NCBI GenBank assembly: GCA_026826555.1
Contig: JAKSZT010054304.1
Location: forward strand, 48,448,706-48,512,705
Reading direction: 5' to 3'
DNA: 64,000 bases
From: Tolypeutes matacus
Taxonomy: Eukaryota; Chordata; Mammalia; Cingulata; Chlamyphoridae
Notes under the pieces: model-generated
What the model saw: the letters and a program-made list of their open reading frames with translations, nothing else
Told to the model about the DNA's origin: nothing
Database searches by the model: none
In this document: positions 12,641 through 23,500 of the stretch, in pieces
Numbering within the stretch: the stretch's first letter is position 1
Layout: every line of letters begins with the position of its first letter
Made by a program: the position numbers and the translations under genes

Positions 12641-13039
12641 CTTTACTGCCCTTTCCACTTTACCCCTAGCCTCCCTTTGGAGAAGGCAAATGTGAGATTT
12701 TCCCGAGAGCTGTCATCAAGGATGCCCCCTTCCCGCCTCTCTGTTCTTGTACTAACTTTGGATTGCCACTTCTATTTCGGTGACTCCTCAGAACCACTCA
12801 GGAAAATGTTGTCAGACTCTTCCTCATCCCTTCAAGAGGCCACTGGGCTCCTCCACCTCCCCAGTTGGAGGCTGTCAGCTCGGAACCACAGGCAAGGCAT
12901 TCCCTCATTTTGTCCACATGGAAGCTGTGACCTCTTAGCGGATGCCCAACAAAACCTGATCTGTTACTGTGCACCTCCACCTCTCCCCTGCCTTGCTAAT
13001 CTCTAGACTTACCATGGGTGGGTGGGGCCCTGAACAAGT

Positions 13040-13225
13040 CAGTCTCTTTTTTTTTTTCTTTTTAAACTGGGTGAAAGATTTCAATAAACATTTCTCCGAA
13101 GAAGATAAACAAATTGCCAACATCATTAATTTATTAGGAAAATGCAATTCAGAACTACAATGAGGTACAACTTCATAACACTAGAATAACAATAACAATA
13201 ATATACAGAATAACAAGCATGGAAC
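13040..13225 (+). repeat. LINE-1 ORF2 3' fragment
   Basis: 'catttctccgaagaagataa', 'acaaattgccaacatcatta' and 'actacaatgaggtacaactt' follow the well-known end of mammalian L1 ORF2 in sense orientation, with an internal deletion between the second and third blocks. Not coding now. Confidence 0.7.
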
Positions 13226-13239
13226 AAGTCATTCTCTTC

Positions 13240-13560
13240 TCATACCTCTATGCCTCTACCTGTTCCCACTGCCTGGAATTCCTTAACTCCAAACTCCCTC
13301 TTCTCTGCCTAACTCCTTTCCTTCCAAAGTCTTCTCAAGCATCCCTTCTTCTGGCATACCTTTGACCATCTCATGCATGCCTCTCCTCTAGGTTCAAAAG
13401 CTAGATATAACAGCACTCACCATACTGTCCTAAACTGCCCTTTCACCAGGCTAACCTCTTGAGTGGAGGAGGGAGCAGAATGCCTAGGCCGCCTTCATTT
13501 TTGTGTCTTTGCCACACGGTGCCTGCAGGTGCTAGACACACATTCACTGCATTTGAAGGT
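13240..13560 (+). repeat. LINE-2-like 3' fragment
   Basis: 'ccactgcctggaattcctta', followed by 'cttccaaagtcttctcaagc' and an end resembling 'gcctgcaggtgctagacac', follows the L2 3' consensus order. Diverged; limits approximate. Confidence 0.45.
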
Positions 13561-14880
13561 ACTAAAGACACTGGGAAAGAGATTGGGCTTGCAGGGGAGT
13601 AAGAAATAGGTGAGGGGTAGGCAGGGCAGGTGCATCAGGGAGAAATGGGTAGACATTTAGGGATAGGCTAGATTGTATTGCCAAAACCTCAATGGCTAAA
13701 AATAACAAAGGTTGAATTCTCACCAAAGCTGCATGTCCCTTATGGATCAGCAGGTGAGGGTGGGGCAGGAGGCTGGGGGGGGGTGGAAGGACTCTGATAG
13801 TGATAGTCACTCAGGGCCCCAGATGGTTGATCAGCCACCACTAACAGAAACCCAGTGTCAGAGGGCAGGACCTGGCTGGGTGTGAGGGGGTGTCTCGCAT
13901 CAGCAATTAAATGCTTTGGTCTAGAAGTAACATGGCCCCACCAAACCACCAGGGGGCCAAGCCAAGTGAATGGAAAGCTGGGACTATTGGGCAAAGGTCA
14001 TGAGGAATCTCAGGGGCATTTTTCCTGTTCCTGTTGTGAGAACAAGCAGTGCAGTACCTCTGGGCAGGACCCAGAAGCAATGCTTCCAGCTGCTGCTGCT
14101 ATCCACAGGTATAGCTATCTGACCATAAGGCACTTCTCAGCTTGGCCCCTGTTCTGGTGTCACTGTGGTAGGGGTGGGGCTGGCAGAGGAAACCACCAGG
14201 TGTGGCATGGGGAAGTCCCTTCCAACATTCTATAGAAACATGGCATTTCCCGATTTTAACCCATTTCTTGTCCCCCTGCCATCTCAGAGTTGGCCAGAAC
14301 AGCTCAGATTTCTCCAGACTCCTAGGAAATTTGATTCAGGCATTGAATCCTGAATAGGAAGTTGACACACCTGGTTCCAGCCCCAGCAGTCTCTGAAGAT
14401 CGTGGGCAAGTTACTGAAGATGTGTCCAAATATATTGTTTCATGCCATCCATACAACCCACTGAGTATGCATTGCTATTCTCATTCCATAGATGAGAAAA
14501 CTGGTAGAGAGGGGATGTGTTCTGTGCTCCGGGGCACGCTGTAGTGCTCTTTCTAGGGCTTCTATGGGCTCACTGGGAAGGCAAGGCACATCCAGTTTCT
14601 CCTGGGCATGGCTAGGCATAGGCCCTGGTCCTCTCTGAGGCTCCTGGGCCACCAAAGGCAGGCTCAGAGTGTGGGAACTCCATCTTCCCAGGTAGTTCTC
14701 CATTTGGTTAACTTGCTCAACCTGCTCTGACTCTTGGCAGAGTCCTGAACTTGCCTGTAGGATATACCCAAACAGCCCCCAGCAGCCTGCCACAGTCACC
14801 CGGGCTTCTGTTCCTGGCCTCTTTGTGGCTCAGACTCCAGATCTAACCTCCACTTGGGAACTCTTTCTCCTTTCTGCTGG

Positions 14881-15198
14881 GGTGGCGGCGGCAGCCCAGC
14901 GACCTCTGTCTCTTTAAGAGAGAAAGAAGGAAATCAGGAAGTGTAAGAGAGCTGAGAGCCAGGGCTCGGTGCTGCACTGGGTGTTGGGCCGACCAGGGGG
15001 CAGGGAGGAGGCCCTCTAGCCCCAGTGCCTGCGCAGTCGGGCAGCACGAGGCCACCTCAGCTGGCCCAACCTGTGGGCCCCCCAGTGCCCGTGGCCGCCC
15101 GGAGGCTTCAGGAACTGCCTATGAATGACAGCGAGCCCTGAAAGCTCTGGGGGTACCACCCAGTCCCACAAGCCTGCATCCCCTGCACTTGAGATGGG
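14881..15198 (+). promoter_or_regulatory. IKBKE: candidate IKBKE promoter and non-coding exon 1
   Basis: A locally GC-rich stretch before a strong donor GATGGG|GTGAGT at 15199. Upstream are a purine-rich block (AGAGAAAGAAGGAAATCAG) and a canonical ETS-type motif CAGGAAGTG at 14936-14944, which suits a gene active in blood cells. I see no clear TATA box and no perfect NF-kappaB site. The exon is inferred because IKBKE has non-coding 5' exons in other mammals; the transcription start is not determined. Confidence 0.45.
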
Positions 15199-15801
15199 GT
15201 GAGTGTACAGCGTCTGTGGGGAAGGTGGAATGGGGGTGCCCTGGTGTAGGGGTAGCTGCAGTGTGGGGTGCAGAGTGTGTCTGCAGTGGCTCTCCCGGCC
15301 CAGCACCCTCTCCCTGTGTCTTTCTGTGGCTGCAGGGGAGCCGGCGTTGCCCAGTGCCCACTCTCCAGTGGGCACTTAGAAGGGACTGCTCGGAGGTCAG
15401 GGAGGGTTGCAGCCTAGAGGGAAGCCACTAGCTACCAGCAACGCTCCCTTCCCTGGCTCTGCTTCCAATCACCTCTCCCCTCCCCGTACCACCTCCTCCC
15501 CTGCCCTTGCACCAAAGCCAGTCTTTGGCTTCTGCCTCCACAGCTTTCCTCCTGCCTGGCTTCTGGGGCCTGCCCACACCTCTCTTGGGATCTTTCTCCC
15601 TGGCCTGAGTCCCCAGAGTGGGAATGGTGAGAAGAGTCTCCCGGAAGAGCTGGGGAATAGGGCTGGAAACCCCCAGCCCTGTGGGGGAGGGTGACAAACA
15701 GGAAAGGGTTAAAGGGCTGGGGCTGGTGGCCTTTGATGGAGGCTGAGAATCAAACTGCACTGGAGGGGTGCCTCTCATCCGCCCTCTTCTTTCCGGTGTA
15801 G

Positions 15802-15888
15802 CTCAGCTCCTGGACTTGCCACAGACAGAAAGAAAAACACAGGCTCTCCAAAAAGAGTCTCCGCCTGATCGGCTGCTCAGAGCGTGGG
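15802..15888 (+). other. IKBKE: candidate IKBKE non-coding exon 2
   Basis: An 87-base segment bounded by an acceptor ending GGTGTAG and a strong donor GTGGG|GTAAGT at 15889. It has no in-frame ATG that fits the kinase and would be 5' UTR. Position between the putative promoter and the first coding exon supports it; conservation was not tested. Confidence 0.4.
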
Positions 15889-17435
15889 GTAAGTGTGCAT
15901 TTGGCCACAGTAGAGGGAGAGGGAGGCGGTGGGTGGGGCGGCTGCTTCCCACTCTTCATCCATCCAGCCACTCACTGAATGCGCACCTGGTGCCGTGCTG
16001 GGGGGAGCAGAGGATGCAAAGCTGAGCCAGACAAGCCGGCGACTCTCCCAGCTCCTGAGCACAGCCCTGGCTGGGCCAGGAGCAGAACCCAGGCAGGATG
16101 CACCACCCTTTAGATAGCACTGTCCATTACCCCAGGGACCCCCGCTGGGCCCCTGTTGGGGACCAGCCCTGGGGAGGGTGATGACTGGGGTGAAAGCTGC
16201 TGCCCTCCAGCTCCCCAGGCCAGCCGGTGGCCTTGGTGGCAGTGTGCTCTCTCTCCCCTCACACCCCCAGGCCCTCTGGCTGAATCCTCCTCAGTCTCAG
16301 GGAAGAACCTGACCCACTCATTCATGCCCTACTATGAGGGCCTTTATTCGGTATTCGGGAAGTCTCTTAGCACCTCAGTTGCTCTGTAAAATGGAAACAC
16401 TAATACATAACCGAAACTGGAAATTGACTACTGATCTCTTCAAGTGGCCTCTGACTCAAGGAACTGACATTCTCAAAGATTTACATTTTTTAAAAAGATG
16501 ACAGAGAAAGGCTCAAAGCTATCTTCTCAGTTTGAGAACCTATAAGATGTTAGTCTAGATTTATTTGACAGTATTTTTAAATGCCAGAGGACCTTAGTAT
16601 GTCCCTTTCCCCAATCGTCCCCCAAAAGCCAGCACCGGTTCTATTTTTCAGAGAGGCATTGAGTTTAAGCTCTTCTGAGGCAAGACTTTCTCCAATCAAT
16701 TGTGTTAGAGGAAATGGCCTTTGAAGAAAAGAGGATGGGTTCAGAGATAGGGAACAACGGAGTTGGTGAGGGATTTCAGATCCTTAGGAGCCCTGGATTT
16801 ACTGGCCTCTTGCCTCTCCCACACACACACACGCACGCACAAACTCAAACACTTTCTGCAGCAGCCCTGTTCCTCTCTGGAGCAGCCCTGACCTGGCCGA
16901 GCTGGCCACTGGGAGAGCAGCGGTTAGCTCACAGCAGCAGGAAGCGGTGGGCCCAGCCGGCAGTGGGGAGGGGCTCCAAGCTCATGTTGCAATCCTGGAG
17001 ATTTGTGGTGGTGTGGCTGACGCTGCCTCAGCCAGGGCCCTTCCTCCAGCACTGTTTCTGCTTCCTGGGACAATCCCAGGACTGGATGCCAGGAACCTGA
17101 AATTCTCAGTGCCGGGGAGCGGTGACAGAGAAAAGAGGTCGGTCCCTACAGATGTCTGGGGAGGGGGTTGGAGGGGACATGGGGAGGAGGGCCAGGCAGC
17201 ATGCCCTGTGGGTGGGACAGGTGCAGGCTGTGGGCTAAGGGCCAAGTGGGGCCCCTTACTGCTGGGCCGTGCTTCTCTGGGGCGGTTACGCAACCTCTCT
17301 GAGCTTCACACCTCCCCCGCCCCCTTGCCTGCAGAAGGGCCTCATGGAGCCCTTCTTGGGGTGCTGCTCAGGCTACCGGTGTCACCCCAGATCAGTGATG
17401 GAATCCTGGACCCCCCAGGCATGCTCTTCTTCCAG
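15889..17435 (+). other. IKBKE 5' intron
   Basis: Holds a short CA-rich stretch near 16820 and GC-rich unique sequence. It ends in CTTCTTCCAG at 17435, the likely acceptor of the first coding exon; a second possible AG lies at 17417-17418. Open frames across it (for example 16947-17558) run out of frame with the kinase. Confidence 0.6.
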
Positions 17436-17467
17436 GCAGAAGGTGGCTGGGCAGCCAGAAGCAGGAG

Positions 17468-17554
17468 ATGCAGAGCACCGTCAATTACCTGTGGCACACG
17501 GAGGACCTGCTGGGGCAGGGGGCCACCGCCAGCGTGTACAAGGCTCGCAACAAG
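17468..17554 (+). CDS. IKBKE: IKBKE coding exon 1
   Basis: ATG at 17468 (residues 1-29, [18 protein letters not shown]...KARNK), containing the Gly-rich ATP loop; donor AAG|GTAGGG. The whole exon probably begins at 17436 with 32 bases of 5' UTR. The start matches the family N-terminus. Confidence 0.95.
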
Positions 17555-20500
17555 GTAGGGCACAGCCAGTTCTAGGTGCGGAGAGCCCGGTGGGCATCAA
17601 GGGTGGTCAGTGGCTGGGGAGAGGCCTCCAGACTTTGCTCTGCACTTTGTGGAGGGGAGGGGGCACTGTGGGTTTGAGCAGAAAGGGGCCCCTTGGGATG
17701 ATGCCTCTGCCAAACACAGGTTGTGACCTGAAAGAAATGGAAACAAAAAACAAAGCATCCAAGGCAAGTGGCAGCAAATTGGATCTAGAAACAGCAGAGA
17801 TGGAAAATAGGACTTACCTGGATTTGTCTTGAGCTCATTAGAGCTATAGTAGAATATATGAGCCGATGACCTTCCACTATCTCATACTTAACAGCTGGAG
17901 CCAGACCAGGATCCAATCCCAGCTCTGCCTGGAACACCGGTGACTGTTAGCTGCCATTGTTATTACTGTCATTGACCATAGCAGTAGCAACAAATCACCA
18001 CCTGCAGGGTCTTGGGTGTGCCAAGCCCTGGTCTCCTCCCAGCGCTGGGCTCTCTACCCTCTGAGCAGTCCTGGCTCATCTCTGGTGCTGGGCTGGCCAG
18101 GGAGGCTGAGCAGGAGGGACTGGCTGTCCTCAGGGCAGAGGTGGGACTTGCTCTGATCTGTGCGGTCTCCCAACCCTTCCCTTCCCCATACAGAAATCCG
18201 GGGAGCTGGTAGCCGTGAAGGTCTTCAACAGCGCCAGCTACCTGCGACCCCGTGAGGTCCAGGTGAGGGAGTTTGAGGTCCTGCGGAAGCTGAACCACGA
18301 GAACATCGTCAGGCTCTTTGCAGTGGAGGAGACGGTGGGTCCGGGGGTGGGAGAGGTGGGGCTCGGTCAGAGGAGGACAGTCTCGCCCTTGACTCTCACA
18401 GGCCGAGGAGGGTTGGGCCACACAGCAACAGAGACCTGGTCACATGCTCATCAGCCCGTCCGGCAGAGCAAACTAAAGGGCAGCATGAAGGATGCCAGAG
18501 GGAGGGCGGTGCATGGGGCAGGGGCCTGACCAGAGAGGGCTTCCTGCTTAGGAAAAGGTAGGTGCACAAGCCTCCAGGTGTGGGAGCCGGTGACGCCAAG
18601 GAGGGAAGGCCAGGCCAGAAGCTGGGACCTAGGAGATCAGGGGCTTCTGGGGCACGGCGGAGGGCCGGGGGGAGAAGTGACACCCGCGTGCCCGTGCCTG
18701 CCCCCCACAGGGGGCCAGCCGACAGAAGGTGCTGGTGATGGAGTACTGCCCCAGCGGGAGCCTGCTGAGCGTGCTGGAGAACCCCGAGCACACCTTCGGG
18801 CTGCCCGAGGACGAGTTCCTGGTGGTGCTGCGCTGTGTGGGTGAGCCCTCCCTGCACCCCGAGACCAGCCACAGGCCAGGCCCTCTGCATGAGGCAGGGT
18901 CCCCAAAGCAAATACGGAAACCAGGAAGAACGTTCGGAACCTCAGAGGCTCTCCGGTCACTGGACTAGGACGGACGCCGCCGAACGGGCAAGACCCGTGA
19001 CTCCTGCTAATCATTCGGGTTAAAACCCCAACATGAAAGTGAAAAGGGGGGAGGGGAGGAGAGGGGGAGTGGGTACCTTTTGCTCTAAGCCAAGTCCTTC
19101 TCTCTGCAGCCCAGTTGATCTGAACCCTTCCTCGGGGAAGGCAGAGCCACCTTCCCTCTTGGTTTCTTAGAGAATCCAGGTGCAACCTCGACACCCCAGT
19201 GTCCTTGGGAATCCCTTCCTCTGCCCGTCTCTATCCTGCTTCTCCTGTGGCTCTGTCAGCTTGGGTGAATCCCCTGTCCAGCTGGCCCTAAGCACAGCTT
19301 CCACCAAGATGCACCTTGGACCCTGGACTGTCCCACCCAGAGACCCCAGCAGCCCTCCCTCTGTCCCCAGTGGCCGGCATGAACCACCTGCGAGAGAATG
19401 GCATCGTTCACCGCGACATCAAACCTGGGAACATCATGCGCCTCGTGGGGGAGGCGGGACAGAGCATCTACAAGCTGACAGACTTTGGGGCCGCCCGGGA
19501 GCTGGATGACGACGAAAAGTTTGTCTCGGTCTATGGGACTGAGGAGTACCTGGTCAGTAGGATGTCCAGGGCCACCCCCCCATCCCCCTGCTGAGAGCTC
19601 CCCCCGCCCCACAGCAGGGTGGCCCTCGCCTCGGGACTCCCCCAGACCCCCTATGAAGGGAGCAGCCCATCCCTCAGCTGCTGGCGGGATCCAAACTCAC
19701 TCCCTAGTCTCCAACCAAAAGAATCTGTTCTCTTCTTTTGAGACTGACAAGGGGATGCTGCAGCCTGCATGGCCACCCTGCCTGGGTCACCATCGGGCCG
19801 TTCCCTCCTTGATCTGATATTCACTATGGATGGGAAGCAGCTGGTCACCACCTGCCCCAGAGCAGAGGGCAGGGGAAATGTTCTGGACAGGCGAGGCTGA
19901 CTCCCATTTTTTTAAAGGGGGCACCGGGGATTTTTTTTTTTTTTTTTTTTTAAAGATTTTATTTATTTATTCATTTATCCCCCCCTTGTTGCCCGCGCTC
20001 GCCGGGTCAGCCAACCACGCCGTGCGGGCGGGCCCGCCCCCACCAGGAGGCCCCGGGAACCGAACCCAGGTCCTCCCATATGGTAAACGGGAGCCCCACT
20101 GATTGAGCCACAGCCGCTTCCCATGGGCACCGGGGATTGAACCCGGGACCTCGTATGTGGGAAGCAGATGCTCAACCTCTAAGCTATATCCACTTCCTGA
20201 TTCCCATTTTTGAGAGTACAAAGGAGATGGATTTTGCATGGTTCTGTTTTCTCCTGAAGGCGGTGGAAGGGGTTCTCGGACACTCGGACCCTTGCCCACC
20301 TCCCCCTCCATGGCTCCTCTCTGGTTCTCTCTCCTGCAGCACCCTGACATGTATGAGCGGGCGGTACTTCGCAAGCCCCAGCAGAAGGCGTTTGGGGTGA
20401 CCGTGGATCTCTGGAGCATTGGGGTGACCCTGTACCATGCAGCCACGGGCAGCCTGCCCTTCATCCCCTTTGGTGGGCCACGGCGTAACAAGGAGATCAT

Positions 20501-23500
20501 GTACGGGGGTTACGGGGCAGGGGATGAGGGAAGATGAGTCCCTGGGCCTTCTCTCCCATGGTCCCTACTGTGTCCGCATTAAGAGGTCACCCTCTCCCAT
20601 TCCCCCTCAAACCCTGTGGTTCTCCTCTGGTCCAACCTCTTGCCCCCCCACCCCCCCACCCAGGCTCCTTTTAGATCCTTTGTTAATCAGTCAATCAAGC
20701 AAGAAGCTGAAGCCTGGCTCTGGCTTGCTGGGAGACTGATAATAATCTCTTACATTAGTTCCCTGCTGCATTTTAACCCTCCTCTCATTTACCGCTTACC
20801 ACATCTCAACTGAAGCTCAAGAAGTGGCTTGCCCTGGGAAGCGGCTGTGGCTCAATCAGTGGGGCTCCCATTTACCATATGGGAGGCCCCGGGTTCGGTT
20901 CCGGGGCCTCCTGGTGAAGGCAGGCCCGCCCGCACGGCGTGGTTAGCTGACCCAGAGAGCACAAGCAGCAAGGGGGGGATAAATGAATAAATAAATAAAA
21001 TTAAATTAAAAAAAAAAAGAAGTGGCTTGCCCAAGGTCAACAGAGGCTGCCAGGGGCAAAAATGGGGCAAGAACTCAGTGCGATGGGCTGGGGTTTCTGC
21101 TGACCCGGTCCTGCCTCGCCCCAGGCACCGGATCACAACAGAGAAGCCAGCCGGGGCCATTGCAGGCACTCAGCAACGGGAGAACGGGCCCCTGGAGTGG
21201 AGCTACACCCTCCCCATCACCTGCCAGCTGTCCATGTGAGTGGGGCCCTGTGGGGAGGGGCAGACACAGACCTGTGTCTAGGCTGGGTATCACTTCTCTC
21301 TGCTGAGAGCTGAGACTCCTGGGGCCTGGTCCAGCGAGGGCCCTGCATGTTACAGGGTCGGGCAAACCACTTTTCCTTTTTGGCCACAGTTTTTCCATCT
21401 GGATGCTGGAGTGTGTTACCCCAGCTTCCCCCACCCCCTACCTCACCCCACCCTGCCACATCAGTCCTACCTCCTCGGGATGTTCTTATGGGATGCTCCT
21501 ATTACCAGAGGAGGACAAGTCTGGGCTCCGGCCCCTGATGGCTTCCATGTGCTGGGAGGGCAGGGGGCTGCAGAGCCAGCTGGTGCCCATCCTGGCCAAC
21601 ATCCTGGAGGCAGAGCAGGCCAAGTGCTGGGGCTTCGACCAGTTCTTTGCAGAGACCAGTGACATCTTGCAGCGCATCGTCGTTCATGTCTTCTCCCTGT
21701 CCCAGGCAGTCCTGCACCACGTCTACGTCCATGCCCATAACACGTAAGTGGGGGTGAGGGAGGGGAAGCAGGAGGGCCCTTCTCTACCCAGGGGGATCAA
21801 TAGCAGAAGGGCAAATCTGAAACAGCATCTCCCAAAGCACATTCTAGGTGATGTTTAGATATGAAAGCTCCTGGGTCCAAACTTGTTAGTTTGGGGAAAA
21901 GACTAGTCCCACACAGGTTTACTTACTGCTGGACTTCAGAGATTCAGCAACCTTTACAAAGCTAATATGCATTATAAATATCCCAAGAAGTCAGGGGGAG
22001 ACTCATTTCCCAAAGTAATTTGTTATTTGTTTATAGAACTCTTTATTCCTGGAGAATAAGTGGGAAGAGGTGGGAAGGTGGAGGCTGGAGAGTGGAAACC
22101 CTGGAATCTGTTCCCACTCTGCCTCCATCCACTCAAAGACTTGAACTCTACCCTTGATGAAAAAGAAAACAAGCCCAGTCCCTCCCTCTGCAAAGCTGCC
22201 CCAGCCCTCTCCATGAACAGACACTTAACTGGAGTCTGGGTCCCGTGTCCTGCCTGCTGTGCCCACCCCTGATACTTCTTGTGCTCCTTTTTCCTCCTCC
22301 TATCCCTGTGTGTCAGGATCACCATCTTTCTGGAGGCCGTGTATGAGCAGACCAGCGTGGCCCCCCGGCACCAGGAGTATCTCTTTGAGGGCCACCTCTG
22401 TGTGCTCGAGTCCAGCCTCTCAGCACAGCATATCGCCCACACAACGGCAAGCAGCCCCCTGACCCTGTTCAGCTCGGCCAGCGAGACGCCCACGGGGCTG
22501 GCCTTCAGGGACCGTGAGTGGGGCCATGCAGGCGGGATCTTTTCTCCTCCCCCCATTCTCCTCCAAAAGGCAGGGCATTGAGGAGTCCTCTTGCTGGGTG
22601 TTTCTTTGGCCCCACTGAAGAGAAGAGGCAGGTGTGATTTCTAATTCTACATATGCCTCCACGATGCTGTGTGACTTGGACTTGTGGCTTGACCACTCTG
22701 GGCTTCACAGCATCCTCAGAGCTGTGAAGGAAACTCCCATTGAGTCAAGGAGATCTGGACTTAACATGCTCTCCATAATCTCTGCAACGGGAAGGAAATC
22801 CTCAGTTAGTTTATGCTGGAGGAAGCAGGAGCCCAAGCACCTGGAGAGAAGGTAGCCAGGGGTCCAGAGCTTTTCCAAATTCCAGCAAAAGTATCATCCC
22901 TTCTCATTTGGATTATGCCAATTTCTCTGAGACTAGGCAGGGGAATTAATTCAAAACCTGTAGGCAAGAGAGTGATTTTAGTCTATTTTTTAAGGCAGTT
23001 GAGATGGGACCTTGGGAATGAAGATACAGTTCTACAAAGTGGACACAAGGGGGCAGTGAGAGACCATAGCTATAAAAGACAAGTGTGTTTTTTAAAGTAG
23101 AGTCTTGGAAGGTGGTGGGCTCTGGGTGAGTTGGGAAGTTGAGGTGGGAGATTGGTGGTGAGAGGTGAGTGTAAGCTAGCAATGAGAAGAAACGAGCTCA
23201 GAGTTGAACAGGGACCATATAGGCAGGTCCTCAGGTAAGATCTTTGTCTGCAGCTGCCCTGGACATCCCCAAGTTCTTTCCCAAAGTGGACCTGCAGGGA
23301 GATTACAACACAGCCAAGGTGAGGGGTGGCCCCCAGGTCAGGGAGGGTTGGCCCACAGGGATTCGGGGTGCAGGCTCTGACCCTGCCCACCTGTGTGTTT
23401 CAGGGCATGTTGGGCGCTGGCTTCCAGGCCCTGCGTCTCACACGGACGCTGTTGGACGGGCAGGAGCTGATGCTGCGGGGCTTGTACTGGGTGGTGTGAG

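Larger units (their letters stand above)
10056..14900. other. intergenic region SRGAP2-IKBKE
   Basis: About 4.8 kb without a supported gene. Contents seen: diverged repeats near 11460-11700, an antisense MIR at 12478-12640, an L1 fragment at 13040-13225, an L2-like 3' end near 13240-13560 and a possible MIR near 14390-14520. Open frames here are short and without splice or codon support. Any distal IKBKE regulatory elements would be expected at its right end. Confidence 0.7.

Noticed and set aside
16947..17558. 203-residue + open frame over the first IKBKE coding exon
   Set aside because: It is in another frame from the kinase and crosses the splice acceptor and donor.
19967..20500. 177-residue antisense open frame
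   Set aside because: Mostly translated DAS SINE plus the reverse of an IKBKE exon.
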